Shown: piece after piece, positions 15,372 to 23,960 of the stretch
Layout of the letters: each line of letters begins with the position of its first letter
Numbering within the stretch: position 1 is the stretch's first letter
DNA from: Propioniciclava sinopodophylli
GTDB taxonomy: Bacteria > Actinomycetota > Actinomycetes > Propionibacteriales > Propionibacteriaceae
DNA: 64,000 bases
Direction of reading: 5' to 3'
NCBI RefSeq assembly: GCF_004324755.1
Contig: NZ_SDMQ01000002.1
Location: forward strand, 309,748-373,747
Translations under genes and position numbers: made by a program
The notes under the pieces: generated by a model
Seen by the model: only the letters and a program-made list of their open reading frames with translations
Told to the model about the DNA's origin: nothing
Database searches by the model: none

Positions 15372-15443
15372 GGGAGACCATCCTAGATGGCCGGATGCGC
15401 GCGCCCGAACCGAGCCCAAGCCCTCGGATGAGCGACCGGGGCG

Positions 15444-16706
15444 TCAGGCCCCCGCGTAGTACGCGGTGAGCGCGCCGGCCAGCCAGGCCGGGTCCTGAAC
15501 GCCGGCGAGTTCACGCGTCGAGTGCATGCTCAGCAGCGGGATTCCCACGTCGCACATCACGATGCCCAGACGCTCGGCGGTCATCGGCCCGATGGTCGAG
15601 CCGCACGGCACGGCGTTGTTCGAGACGAAGTCCTGGGTCGGGACGCCCGCCGCGGCGCACGCGCGCCGCCACAGCGCGGAGCTGGTGGCGTCCGAGGTGT
15701 AGCGCAGGTTGGCGTTGTGCTTCAGCAGCGGGCCGGCGTTCAGCACGGGCCGGTGGTCGGGGTCGTGCACGTGGGCGTAGTTGGGGTGGACGGCATGGCC
15801 TGCGTCCGCCGAGATGCAGGACGAGCGAGCGAGCATGCGGTGCCAGCCGTCGGTGTCCACGCCGACCGCACCAGCGAGACGGCGGAGCACCTCTTCCAGC
15901 AGCGGACCGGCCGCGCCCGAGCGCGAGGACGAGCCGACCTCCTCGTGGTCGAAGCAGGCCAGGACCGTGATGTCGTCGGACGCCTCGGCCTCGAGCAGCG
16001 CGACCAGCCCGGCGTGCACCGACGACAGGTTGTCGAGCCGGGACGAGGCGAAGAACTCCCCCGTCGGACCGAACACGGCCGGCGCCTCGGTGACGTAGGT
16101 GTAGAGGTCGTGGCTGGCGACGTCGGCGGCGTCGAGGTCGGCCTCGTCGGCGATGAGTTGCAGCAGGTCGAGGTCGGGGCGTCCGACCGAGAAGACGGGC
16201 TTGAGGTGGGCCTGCTTGTCCAGCTTCAGGGCCTCGTTGACCGAGCGGTCCAGGTGCGGGGCCGGCTGGGGCACCCGCAGCCACGCGGGCGTCCGGACGA
16301 GCACCTGCTCGCCCGAGCGGGTCACCACGCGCCCGGCCACGCCGAGCTCGCGGTCGAGCCACTGGTTGAGCAACGGGCCGCCGTAGACCTCGACCGCCAC
16401 CTGCTGCCACCCGAACGCGGACGCCGTGGGCTGCGGCTTGAGCTTCAGCGCGGGTGAGTCGGTGTGGGCACCCACGATGCGGAAGCCCGAGTGCGCGGCG
16501 TCCAACCCGCTGGGGGCGTGCCACGCGACGACCGCTCCGTCGCGGACCACGTAGCCGCCGCCGGGTTCGAGGACGAACCGCTCGTCCTCGGGCTGCTGTG
16601 TGAAGCCGGCCGCGTCCAGCCGCCGGGCGACCTCGCCCGCGGCGTGGAAGGAGCTCGGGGACGCGCTGACGAAGGCGGCCAGGTCGCTGATGTGGTCCAG
16701 TGCCAT
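15444..16706 (-). CDS. apeB: M18-family aminopeptidase
   Basis: A 420-residue zinc aminopeptidase (aspartyl aminopeptidase family). The metal ligands lie in FRIVGAHTDSPALKLKP, FFASSRLDNLSSVHAG, CFDHEEVGSSSRSGA, SADAGHAVHPNY and the final MHSTREL. ATG 16706 has CAGGAT seven bases upstream; an ATG at 16715 would add three residues. The gene starts only 20 bases after the end of the ZIP transporter gene, so both may be co-transcribed, possibly pairing a zinc enzyme with metal supply. Confidence 0.93.
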   Translation of the reverse strand: MALDHISDLAAFVSASPSSFHAAGEVARRLDAAGFTQQPEDERFVLEPGGGYVVRDGAVVAWHAPSGLDAAHSGFRIVGAHTDSPALKLKPQPTASAFGWQQVAVEVYGGPLLNQWLDRELGVAGRVVTRSGEQVLVRTPAWLRVPQPAPHLDRSVNEALKLDKQAHLKPVFSVGRPDLDLLQLIADEADLDAADVASHDLYTYVTEAPAVFGPTGEFFASSRLDNLSSVHAGLVALLEAEASDDITVLACFDHEEVGSSSRSGAAGPLLEEVLRRLAGAVGVDTDGWHRMLARSSCISADAGHAVHPNYAHVHDPDHRPVLNAGPLLKHNANLRYTSDATSSALWRRACAAAGVPTQDFVSNNAVPCGSTIGPMTAERLGIVMCDVGIPLLSMHSTRELAGVQDPAWLAGALTAYYAGA

Positions 16707-16726
16707 GACGTCCATCCTGCCGCACG

Positions 16727-17533
16727 TCAGAGGGCGAAGAGCACCAGGCTGCAGGCGACGACGGCGAGTCCGGCGATCATGCCGTAGATGGTCTGGTGCT
16801 TGTCGGTCTGGTAGCGCCACGCCGCCGGCAGGAGCTCGTCGAGCGCGAGGAAGATCATCATCCCCGCGACGAGGCCGTACAGGACGCCGAACAGCGACGC
16901 CGGCAGCACCCACGCGATCAGGGCGGCGGCCAGCAACCCGCCCAGCGGTTCGGTCAGGCCGGACGCCGTGGTCCACCAGAACGCCTTGCTGCGCGAACCG
17001 GTGGCCGCGTAGACGGGGGCGGCCACCGCGATGCCCTCGGGCACGTTGTGGATGGCGATCGCCGTGGCCAGGGTCAGGCCGAGCGCTGGGTCGGAGTAGG
17101 TGGCGACGAACGTGGCCATGCCTTCTGGGAAGTTGTGCAGCGCCAGCACGACGGCCACGAGCAGCCCCGACCGCAGCAGGGTGCTCGTGCGGCGTTGCCC
17201 CTCGCCGGAGGACAACTCGGATTCGCGCCCCTCGGTCTCGTTGGGGTTGAGCGGCTCGGGCAGGAACCGGTCGATGACCAGCACCAGCGCGATGCCGGCG
17301 AAGAATGCGAGGTAGGTGGCGCCCATCGCGGGGCCGCGCTCCATGGTCTCGGACAGGGCCGCGACGCCCTTGGGCAGGATCTCCCCCATGCTCACCATGA
17401 GCATCGCGCCGGCCGCGAACGCCAGGGCCACCGCCATCATGGGGCGTCGCGGCGTCCGCTTCCAGATGACGATGGCGCCGCCGACGGCGGTGGCCAGCCC
17501 GGCCAGCAGGGAGACGAGGAGCGCGAGCAGCAT
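16727..17533 (-). CDS. zupT: ZIP-family divalent metal transporter
   Basis: A 268-residue membrane protein with eight hydrophobic helices and a hydrophilic central loop (about 110-135). The metal path signatures are VLALHNFPEGMATF in helix IV and AIAIHNVPEGIAVA in helix V, the HNxPEG pair that defines bacterial ZupT/ZIP importers of zinc, iron or manganese. GGAGG stands about nine bases before ATG 17533. Gene symbol by family resemblance. Confidence 0.93.
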   Translation of the reverse strand: MLLALLVSLLAGLATAVGGAIVIWKRTPRRPMMAVALAFAAGAMLMVSMGEILPKGVAALSETMERGPAMGATYLAFFAGIALVLVIDRFLPEPLNPNETEGRESELSSGEGQRRTSTLLRSGLLVAVVLALHNFPEGMATFVATYSDPALGLTLATAIAIHNVPEGIAVAAPVYAATGSRSKAFWWTTASGLTEPLGGLLAAALIAWVLPASLFGVLYGLVAGMMIFLALDELLPAAWRYQTDKHQTIYGMIAGLAVVACSLVLFAL

Positions 17534-17644
17534 CAGGTCGTGATCCTCCGGAAGCCTGCTCCGCTGCTCGTGTGCACGGCCACCATCCTGCCGCAGGCGG
17601 CGGGGCGTGCGGGAATTGTCGGAGGCCCCTGACAGGATCGAGGC

Positions 17645-19234
17645 ATGGACAACTTCGGCATCCTCCTGGTCGCCCTGCTGGTCGGCGTCGTGTTGGGCGC
17701 GGCCGCGGCCTGGTTCGTGCTGCGCCGCACCGCCGATGCCGCCTCCGGGGTCGAGGCCGAGCGGCTGCGCGCCCAGGCCCAGGGCGCGCGGGCCGACGCC
17801 GAGCGGGCGCGGGCCGACGTGTCCAACGCCGAGCTGCGGGTGAGCCAGGCCGAGGTGCGCGTCCAGGAGGCGCGCGCGGAGGCGGAGCGTGCCCGCGCCC
17901 AGGTCGCCGAGGCGCGGGCCGCGGCGTCCGACTCGCAGGCCGACGCGGCCGAGCACCAGGCGGCGGTGGCGGCGCTGCAGGCGAAGGTGGTCGCCGCCGA
18001 GGCCGAGAAGGCAGCCGCGGTGGCGCGGGCGATCGAGGTGGCCGCCGACCGCGACGCGCTGGTGAAGGAGTTCAAGCTGCTGTCGGGCCAGGCGCTCGAC
18101 GAGCAGGGCAAGAAGGCGGACGCCACGGCCGAAGCCCGGCTCAAGGCCACCGACCAGCTGATGACACCGATCCGCGAGAGCCTCGCTGCGTTCAACGAGC
18201 GCCTCACCGAGGTGGAGAAGGCCCGGGTCGCAATGTCGACCGAGCTGGCGCAGCAGGTGAAGGCGGTGCAGTTCACCGGCGAACAACTGCGGCGTGAGAC
18301 CAACGCCCTGTCGACGGCCCTGCGTAAGCCCCAGGTGCGCGGCGCGTGGGGCGAGCTGCAGCTCAAGCGGGTCGCCGAACTCGCGGGCATGCTCGAGCAC
18401 TGCGACTTCACCCAGCAGTCCACCTCCACGACGTCGGAGGATCGGGTGATCCGCCCCGACCTCAAGGTCACCCTCGCCGAAGGCAAGTTCGTCTACGTCG
18501 ACGCCAAGGTGCCGCTGTCGGCGTTCCTCGACGCCCAGGAGACCGAGGACGAGCGGGATCGCGAGCACCATCTCGCCCTGTTCGCGAAGAATGTGAAGGG
18601 CCACGTGGATGCCCTGGGCGGGAAGAACTACTGGAAGGCCGACCCGGGCACGCCCGAGTTCGTCGTGATGTTCGTGCCGAACGAGGCGCTGGGCTTCGAG
18701 GCGCTGCGGCTGATCCCCGACCTTCACGAGTACGCCAGCGGTCGCAACGTGGTCGTGGCGACGCCGTCGACGCTCATCGCCATGCTGCGCTCGGTCGCCT
18801 ACGGGTGGAAGCAGGCCAAGCTGGCCGAGTCGGCCGCCCAGGTCTCGACGCTGGGCCGCGAGCTGTACGAGCGGCTGGGCACGATGGGCCACAACGTCGA
18901 CAAGCTGGGCCGCGCGCTGGGGTCTGCGGTGAAGGCGTACAACGCGTCGGTGGGCTCGCTGGAGACCCGCGTGATGGTCACCGCGCGCCGGTTCCGCGAC
19001 CTCAACGTCACCGAGGCCGAGCTGGGCGAGTTGACCCCCATCGAGGAGCCGCTGCGCCAGATCGCAGCGCCCGAGCTGGTCGCCGACGCCACCGCCGTCC
19101 CTGCCGTGATCGGGCGCAAGGCGTCCAGCGAGCTGCCCGAGGCGTCCGCCCTCCAGCGGGGCGAGCCCGACCTGTTCGACCTGGTGGGCGAGACCTCCCC
19201 CGAGGTGGCGCCGCCGGTCCGCCAGCACGCGTGA
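17645..19234 (+). CDS. rmuC: RmuC-like DNA recombination protein
   Basis: 529 residues. An N-terminal membrane anchor (about 4-24, GILLVALLVGVVLGAAAAWFV) is followed by an Ala/Glu-rich coiled coil (about 30-150) and the RmuC domain (about 170-450), with KPQVRGAWGELQLKRVAE and DAKVPLSAFLDA typical of the family. RmuC limits inversions at short inverted repeats and has a restriction-nuclease-like core. That role is notable here because of the many palindromes in this window, though a link is only inference. The ATG is six bases after a CAGGAT box. Confidence 0.93.
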   Translation: MDNFGILLVALLVGVVLGAAAAWFVLRRTADAASGVEAERLRAQAQGARADAERARADVSNAELRVSQAEVRVQEARAEAERARAQVAEARAAASDSQADAAEHQAAVAALQAKVVAAEAEKAAAVARAIEVAADRDALVKEFKLLSGQALDEQGKKADATAEARLKATDQLMTPIRESLAAFNERLTEVEKARVAMSTELAQQVKAVQFTGEQLRRETNALSTALRKPQVRGAWGELQLKRVAELAGMLEHCDFTQQSTSTTSEDRVIRPDLKVTLAEGKFVYVDAKVPLSAFLDAQETEDERDREHHLALFAKNVKGHVDALGGKNYWKADPGTPEFVVMFVPNEALGFEALRLIPDLHEYASGRNVVVATPSTLIAMLRSVAYGWKQAKLAESAAQVSTLGRELYERLGTMGHNVDKLGRALGSAVKAYNASVGSLETRVMVTARRFRDLNVTEAELGELTPIEEPLRQIAAPELVADATAVPAVIGRKASSELPEASALQRGEPDLFDLVGETSPEVAPPVRQHA

Positions 19235-19281
19235 GTGGGACGCCCCCGAACCACGACCACCGACGGGGGCACAATGGGCGG

Positions 19282-20559
19282 GTGAGCCACCTGCCCATCG
19301 ATGCGAGCCGCCGCCCCCTGCCGGTGACGGCGTCCGACGTGGACGCCGCGGCCGCCCGCCTGGCCGGCGTCATCACGGAGACGCCCCTGCAGTACAACGA
19401 GCGCCTGTCCGCCGCGACGGGCGCTGAGGTATGGCTCAAGCGCGAGGACCTGCAGCCGGTGCGCTCCTACAAGATCCGGGGCGCCTACAACTTCATCGCG
19501 CAGCTGTCCGAGGAGGAGCGGGCCGCTGGCGTGATCGCCGCGTCGGCCGGCAACCACGGGCAGGGCGTCGCCATGGCGTGCGCCGAGCTGGGCATCAAGG
19601 GCCGCATCTACGTGCCGAGCACGACTCCGCGCCAGAAGCGCGACCGCATGCTGACCCTGGGCGGCGCGTTCGTCGAGCTGATCGTAGTGGGCGACTCGTA
19701 CGACGAGGCGTCCGCCGTCGCCAAGCAGGCCGCCGAGGAGACCGGTGCCGTCATGGTCGCCGCCTTCGACGACGCCCGCACGATCGCCGGCCAGGGCACC
19801 GTTGCCAAAGAGGTCGTCGAGCAGCTCGGCCGCGAGCCGGACCGCATGGTCGTCCCGGTCGGCGGGGGCGGCCTGCTGGCCGGCTGCCTCGTGTGGCTCA
19901 AGACGTTCAGCCCCCGCACGACGGTCGTGGCCGTCGAGCCGAGCGGGGCGGCGTGCATCGCTGCCGCGCTGGACGCCGGCGGGCCGACGACGCTGAAGCG
20001 CATCGACACGTTCGTGGACGGCGCCGCCGTGCGCCGGGCCGGCGACCTCACCTACGCGATCGCCGCCCAGCTCGCGCCCCAGATGGTGTCGGTGCCCGAG
20101 GGCGCCATCTGCTCGGAGATGCTGGCGCTCTACCAGACCGAGGGCGTCATCGCGGAGCCGGCCGGCGCGCTGGCGTCCGCGTCGCTGCGGCAGGCCAAGC
20201 CGAACCCCGGCGAGGTCGTCGTGGTCGTCATCTCCGGCGGCAACAACGACGTGTCGCGCTACGCCGAGATCGTCGAGCGGTCGCTGGTCTACGAGGGCCG
20301 CAAGCACTACTTCCTGGTGAACTTCCCGCAGGAGCCGGGCGCGCTGCGGCGGTTCCTCGACGAGGTGCTCGGCCCCGACGACGACATCACGCACTTCGAG
20401 TACGTCAAGCGCAGCAACCGCGAGATGGGGCCCGCGCTGGTCGGCATCGAGCTGGGTGACCCGACCACGCTCGGCGACCTGCTCGGACGCCTCGAGCGCA
20501 GCCCGATCCGAGCCGAGCCCGTCGACCCGGACAGCCCGTTCTACCGCTTCCTGATCTGA
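19282..20559 (+). CDS. ilvA: Threonine ammonia-lyase (dehydratase)
   Basis: 425 residues; PLP enzyme deaminating threonine to 2-oxobutyrate for isoleucine synthesis. The PLP lysine lies in SYKIRGAYN, the substrate loop is SAGNHGQG, and the phosphate-binding Gly loop is VGGGGLLAG. A C-terminal ACT-like regulatory domain (about 335-425, HYFLVNFPQEPGALRRFLDE) is single, as in the short IlvA type with altered isoleucine control. GTG 19282 follows CACAAT by six bases. It is not linked to other ilv genes. Confidence 0.95.
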   Translation: MSHLPIDASRRPLPVTASDVDAAAARLAGVITETPLQYNERLSAATGAEVWLKREDLQPVRSYKIRGAYNFIAQLSEEERAAGVIAASAGNHGQGVAMACAELGIKGRIYVPSTTPRQKRDRMLTLGGAFVELIVVGDSYDEASAVAKQAAEETGAVMVAAFDDARTIAGQGTVAKEVVEQLGREPDRMVVPVGGGGLLAGCLVWLKTFSPRTTVVAVEPSGAACIAAALDAGGPTTLKRIDTFVDGAAVRRAGDLTYAIAAQLAPQMVSVPEGAICSEMLALYQTEGVIAEPAGALASASLRQAKPNPGEVVVVVISGGNNDVSRYAEIVERSLVYEGRKHYFLVNFPQEPGALRRFLDEVLGPDDDITHFEYVKRSNREMGPALVGIELGDPTTLGDLLGRLERSPIRAEPVDPDSPFYRFLI

Positions 20560-20564
20560 TCCTC

Positions 20565-20580
20565 ATACCCATGGGGGTAT
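20565..20580. promoter_or_regulatory. CsoR/CstR-type operator upstream of rhodanese gene
   Basis: ATACCCATGGGGGTAT is a 16-bp near-palindrome ending 38 bases before the rhodanese start. Near-identical sites lie at 34083-34098 (upstream of the CoA-disulfide reductase gene) and 38344-38359 (upstream of the CstR-like gene). GC tracts between AT-rich half-site ends are typical of CsoR-family operators. Confidence 0.75.
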
Positions 20581-20617
20581 CGTGGGCGACAGTCGTTCGC
20601 CGAACCGAGGAGTCCCC

Positions 20618-21064
20618 GTGCGCACCCGCCGCTTCGCTTCCGTGACCGTCGCCGCCCTGGTGGCCCTGACCGGGGCCGCGTGCACCGCGTCGGAGCCCGC
20701 CGCGGGAGGCCGGGCCACAGCCTCGGCCGAGGCCTCCCGCGCCTACGGGGCCACGCTGAACGCCGCCGAGTTCGCGGTTTCCCTGGACACGCCCGGTGTG
20801 ATCGTGCTCGATGTGCGGACGCCGGCCGAGTACGCCGCCGGCCACCTGGAGGGCGCGGTGCTGGCCGACATCAACGGGGACTTCGAAGCCGCCGTCGCCG
20901 GCCTGGACCGCGCCGCCCCCTACGCCGTCTACTGCCGGTCCGGCAGCCGGTCGGGAGCCGCGATCGAGGCGATGAAGCAGCTCGGTTTCGGGGACGCCTG
21001 GCACCTGGGCGGCGGCATCGGAGCTTGGCAGGCGGCCGGCGAGGACGTGGTGACCGGCGGCTGA
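20618..21064 (+). CDS. Rhodanese-domain lipoprotein
   Basis: A 148-residue exported sulfurtransferase. The N-terminus has a basic start, a hydrophobic core and a lipobox-like LTGAAC, so the mature Cys would be lipidated on the outer face of the membrane. The rhodanese domain (about 45-145) carries VIVLDVRTPAEYAAGHLEGA and the active-site loop CRSGSRSG. GTG 20618 has GAGG about nine bases upstream. The operator-like site just upstream suggests induction by sulfane sulfur together with the CoA-disulfide reductase locus. Confidence 0.88.
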   Translation: MRTRRFASVTVAALVALTGAACTASEPAAGGRATASAEASRAYGATLNAAEFAVSLDTPGVIVLDVRTPAEYAAGHLEGAVLADINGDFEAAVAGLDRAAPYAVYCRSGSRSGAAIEAMKQLGFGDAWHLGGGIGAWQAAGEDVVTGG

Positions 21065-21083
21065 GGCAGGCCATGATGGGCGC

Positions 21084-21701
21084 ATGAGCTTCTGCGCCCG
21101 CCGTCCCGGACGTCTGGCGTCCCAGCTCGTGGGGGACGTTTTTGTCGCGGTCTGGGCCATCGGCTGGTGGTTCGGGAGCCGCTTCGTGGACGGCACGATC
21201 CGGGCCATCGCCGAGCCGTCGCGCCAGACCCAGCGCATCACCAGCGACCTGGCCCGGCAGACCACGGAGGCCGCGACCCAAGCCGCGGGGGTCCCGGTGG
21301 TGGGGGCGCAACTGCGGCAGCCGTTCGACGGCATCGCGGGGAGGATCGGCGACCTGTCGGCCTCGGCGTCCGACCAGGTGGCGCAGGTCGAGCGGGTTGC
21401 GACCGTACTGGGGTGGCTCGCGTTCCTCGTGCCGGTGCTGCTCGTGGCGTTGTGGTGGGTGCCGCGGCGGCTGGCGTTCGTCGCGCGCTCCCGGGAGCTG
21501 GCGCAGCTGGCCGCCTCGCCGGAGGGGAACGAGTTACTGGCCCTCCGGGCGCTGGCCAACCAGCCGCTGGGCAGCCTGCGCCAGGTGGCGTCCGACCCGG
21601 TGGCCGCGTGGCGGACGGGCGACGCCGCCGTGATGACCCGGCTGGCCGACCTGGAGCTGGCGTCGGCCGGGCTGGGCCGGCCGCGGCGGTCACGTCACTG
21701 A
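21084..21701 (+). CDS. Two-helix membrane protein, unknown function
   Basis: A 205-residue protein starting 20 bases after the rhodanese gene. A first helix (about 15-32, LVGDVFVAVWAIGWWFGSRF) and a second (about 110-130, LGWLAFLVPVLLVALWWVP) flank an external segment of about 80 residues rich in Gln, Ala and Thr. The cytoplasmic tail contains two Leu-rich stretches. Similar proteins occur across Actinobacteria without an assigned role. CATGAT six bases before the ATG suggests its own leaderless promoter. Confidence 0.7.
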   Translation: MSFCARRPGRLASQLVGDVFVAVWAIGWWFGSRFVDGTIRAIAEPSRQTQRITSDLARQTTEAATQAAGVPVVGAQLRQPFDGIAGRIGDLSASASDQVAQVERVATVLGWLAFLVPVLLVALWWVPRRLAFVARSRELAQLAASPEGNELLALRALANQPLGSLRQVASDPVAAWRTGDAAVMTRLADLELASAGLGRPRRSRH

Positions 21702-21775
21702 GTGCGAGCGTTCGGGTCCCGGAGGTAGGAGCGGAGCGAGCCTCGAAGGGCCGTTCCCGCTCGCTTCGCCGGGCA
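21702..21775. repeat. GAGCG...CCTCGAAGG intergenic repeat, copy 2
   Basis: GGTAGGAGCGGAGCGAGCCT and CGAAGG resemble the 33-bp tandem unit at 59355. GAGTGCGAGCG and CGCTCGCTTCG flank it, giving partial self-complementarity. It lies between two co-directional genes. Confidence 0.55.
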
Positions 21776-21789
21776 CCTACTCTGGTCGG

Positions 21790-22392
21790 GTGACATCCCC
21801 CAAGCGGCCGCACCGGCCCGTGCTCCGATCGCCGGAGGCCCTCGAGGCGCTCGGGCAGGGCACCGACCCGATCGCGCAGCTGCATGCGGCCCACGAGACG
21901 GCCGCCGCCCTGCTGCGCGTGGGGCGTGCCGCCGAGGATCCGAGCGTGGCCGCCCGGCTCGTCGCGCTCGTGGACGAGACCGGGCTGTCGACGCTGGCCG
22001 ACCTGTGGGCGCACCGCCCGGCCGCCACCCTGCCGGGCGCCCTGTGGCGGCTCTACCTGCTGCGCGAGTGGATGGTGTCCGACCCGGACGGGGCCGCGCG
22101 CGAGTACGGCGCTGGCGTCCGCTTCACCGAGCCCAACCACGCCGTCGCCGGCGTCGACCCGCCCGGTCCGGACGAGGTTCGCCGGGTGGCGGACGCCATC
22201 CTGCGCGGGGTGTTCACCGGCGACTTCGCCATCGCGCTGGAGCGCGCCGCCGCGTTCTGCCATGTGGTGGCCTCGGGACGGGCGGAGGTCGCGCGGGGTC
22301 ACAGTGAACTCGACCGCGCCGTCAAGCTGCAGGACATGGCCCACGACCTCGCCGAGAACGCCCGCCTGTGGCGCAACGGCGACCTCACCTGA
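21790..22392 (+). CDS. Conserved actinobacterial protein of unknown function
   Basis: A 200-residue soluble, mostly helical protein. Recognisable stretches are GTDPIAQLHAAHETAAALL, WRLYLLREWM, FTEPNHAVAGVDPPGPDEV and LDRAVKLQDMAHDLAENARLW. Such proteins are widespread in Actinobacteria, and I know no function for them. No catalytic motif or membrane segment is visible. The start is leaderless (TACTCT, six bases, GTG). Confidence 0.7.
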   Translation: MTSPKRPHRPVLRSPEALEALGQGTDPIAQLHAAHETAAALLRVGRAAEDPSVAARLVALVDETGLSTLADLWAHRPAATLPGALWRLYLLREWMVSDPDGAAREYGAGVRFTEPNHAVAGVDPPGPDEVRRVADAILRGVFTGDFAIALERAAAFCHVVASGRAEVARGHSELDRAVKLQDMAHDLAENARLWRNGDLT

Positions 22393-22532
22393 GCCCGCAC
22401 TTGGCTCACACGGGCGCGGCGCCTATCCTCGTACAGGCGTCGGGCTGCGGTAGCCCCGGGCTCCACTCATAGCCGCTACGAGCGGCCACGCGCCGAGAGG
22501 CGCTCCCAGCCCGACGCTCACCCCACCCCTCC

Positions 22533-22613
22533 GCCGACAGCCCCGGTCGTTTGCGCCGACAGCCCCGGTCGTTTGCGCCGACAGCCCCGGTGTCGTCTGC
22601 CGACACCTACGAC
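22533..22613. repeat. 22-bp-period array, family B, reverse orientation
   Basis: Core GCCGACAGCCCCGGT begins at 22533, 22555 and 22577, with a degenerate fourth at 22599: exactly 22-base spacing and seven variable bases between cores. It is the reverse complement of the array at 23043-23145, from which it is separated by a pseudogene. Confidence 0.9.
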
Positions 22614-22619
22614 AGCGGT

Positions 22620-23030
22620 CGCGGATCCCCGCCGCGCGAGCGAGCTCGGCCTGCGCGCAGGCGAGCCCACCGTGTTCGAGCCCAGCCATGTGGCTGGTGC
22701 CGCGCCAGAGGGTCCGTCCGTTCCGGCGCACGGTAGCCGTCATGCTCCCGTGGAGGTGCTCCAGCGCGCCGGGGGTGTTGCGGTGCTCCCCGGGCTCGCC
22801 GTGACCGGCTTCTCCGGGTTGCCCAGGCGCACGACCGTGACGTCCGGCAGGCGCACCGCCAGATCGGTAAACCTCGGTGCGCAGCGGGCCGGAGTGGATC
22901 TGGCCGCCCGCGAAGGCCACGCAGGCCTCGCGCTCGTCGAAGGCCTGCGCCTGCCCCCACCAACAGGCGTCGGGGAACCCGCCGCCTCCCAAGTTCTTCT
23001 CGCCGTCGACCTGCGCGGGGATAGGGGCTA
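22620..23030 (-). pseudogene. Decayed tocopherol-cyclase-family protein, C-terminal part
   Basis: Leftward translation gives GGGFPDACWWGQAQAFDERE, then CVAFAGGQIHSGPLRTEV in one frame. It continues as LAVRLPDVTVVRLGNPEKP in a second frame and returns to GALEHLHGSMTATVRR and GTSHMAGLEHGG in the first. The GFP-x5-WWGQA pattern followed by a beta-rich domain is that of bacterial tocopherol-cyclase-like (carotenoid/lipocalin-type) proteins. At least two frameshifts and a missing N-terminal half make it non-functional. It lies between two oppositely oriented 22-bp arrays. Confidence 0.5.
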
Positions 23031-23042
23031 CCGGCGCATAGG

Positions 23043-23145
23043 ACCGGGGCTCTCGGCACCAACCACCGGGGCTCTCGGCACCAACCACCGGGGCTCTCGG
23101 CACCAACCACCGGGGCTCTCGGCACCAACTGCCGGGGCTTTCGGC
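23043..23145. repeat. 22-bp-period array, family B, forward orientation
   Basis: Core ACCGGGGCTCTCGGC begins at 23043, 23065, 23087 and 23109, with a variant at 23131 (CCGGGGCTTTCGGC): exact 22-base spacing, with the between-core heptamer mostly ACCAACC. It lies just beyond the 3' end of hemQ. Confidence 0.92.
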
Positions 23146-23177
23146 GCTTCGCTCCCACCGAGCCGCGGCGGATTGGG

Positions 23178-23930
23178 TCACTCGTGGGGCTGCGTCTCGA
23201 CCCACGCCGCGAGCTCGACGCGCGGACCGGTGAAGAACGGGGTCTCCTCCCGGACATGCAGGCGGGCCTCGACGGCGCGCTGGGCGCGCATGGCGTCGGT
23301 GAGGCGGTGCAGTTCGTCGGCCTCGAAGGCCAGCAGCCACTCGTAGTCGCCCAGCGCGAACGCCGAGGTGGTCGAGCCGAGCACGTCGGGGAAGTCCTTG
23401 GCGGCCATGCCGTGGGTGCGCAGCATGTGGGAGCGCTTCGAACCGTCCATGTAGTACCACTCATAGGAGCGCACGAACGGGTACACCGTCAGCCACGGCC
23501 GCGGCGCGATGCCGGAGAAGCAGGCCGGCGTGTGCGCGTTGTTGAACTCGGCCGGGCGGTGGACGCCGACGTTGCTCCAGCGGGGCTCCAGCACCTCACC
23601 CAGCGTGGATCGACGCAGCGCGTGGTAGGCGGCCTGCAGCTTGGTCGGGTCGTCGGCCAGCAGCCAGACCATCAGGTCGGCGTCGGCCCGGAAGCCGCCC
23701 ACGTCGTACCAGCCGCGGATCGTGACGCCGGTCGCCTCGACGGCCGCGACCGTCTCGGCGGCGTGCTCCGCGCGCTCGGCCGCCTCGCCGGCCATCAGGC
23801 CGGCCATGGTGAACACCGAGTACATGACGTAGTGGGAGCCGGAGTTCACGTCCTCGGGCGCGACGTAGGAGTCGCGCGGGTCGCCGCTGAACGGGGCGCC
23901 GGAGGTCTTGCCGTGGGGTGCCTGGGACAT
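23178..23930 (-). CDS. hemQ: Coproheme decarboxylase HemQ (chlorite-dismutase family)
   Basis: Final step of the coproporphyrin-dependent pathway: decarboxylates Fe-coproporphyrin III to protoheme. 250 residues. Family landmarks are YVMYSVFTMAG, IRGWYDVGGFRADADLMVWLL, the substrate-radical Tyr region YPFVRSYEWYYM, and the heme-ligand His in RTHGMAAKDF. ATG 23930 begins 30 bases after hemH, so it is the last gene of hemA-hemH-hemQ. Its presence, with a ferrochelatase carrying Fe-S cysteines, indicates the actinobacterial coproporphyrin route. Confidence 0.95.
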   Translation of the reverse strand: MSQAPHGKTSGAPFSGDPRDSYVAPEDVNSGSHYVMYSVFTMAGLMAGEAAERAEHAAETVAAVEATGVTIRGWYDVGGFRADADLMVWLLADDPTKLQAAYHALRRSTLGEVLEPRWSNVGVHRPAEFNNAHTPACFSGIAPRPWLTVYPFVRSYEWYYMDGSKRSHMLRTHGMAAKDFPDVLGSTTSAFALGDYEWLLAFEADELHRLTDAMRAQRAVEARLHVREETPFFTGPRVELAAWVETQPHE

Positions 23931-23960
23931 GGTGCTCCTCGCGTTCGGGATGGTTCGTGG

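Noticed and set aside
22533..23145. The 22-bp arrays as a CRISPR.
   Set aside because: The conserved core is 11-15 bases with 7-11 base gaps, far shorter than CRISPR repeats and spacers, and there are no cas genes.
22423..23460. A leftward 345-codon open frame spanning the repeats and part of hemQ.
   Set aside because: It strings together repeat-encoded peptides, a frameshifted remnant and hemQ antisense-frame sequence; no continuous protein family is present.
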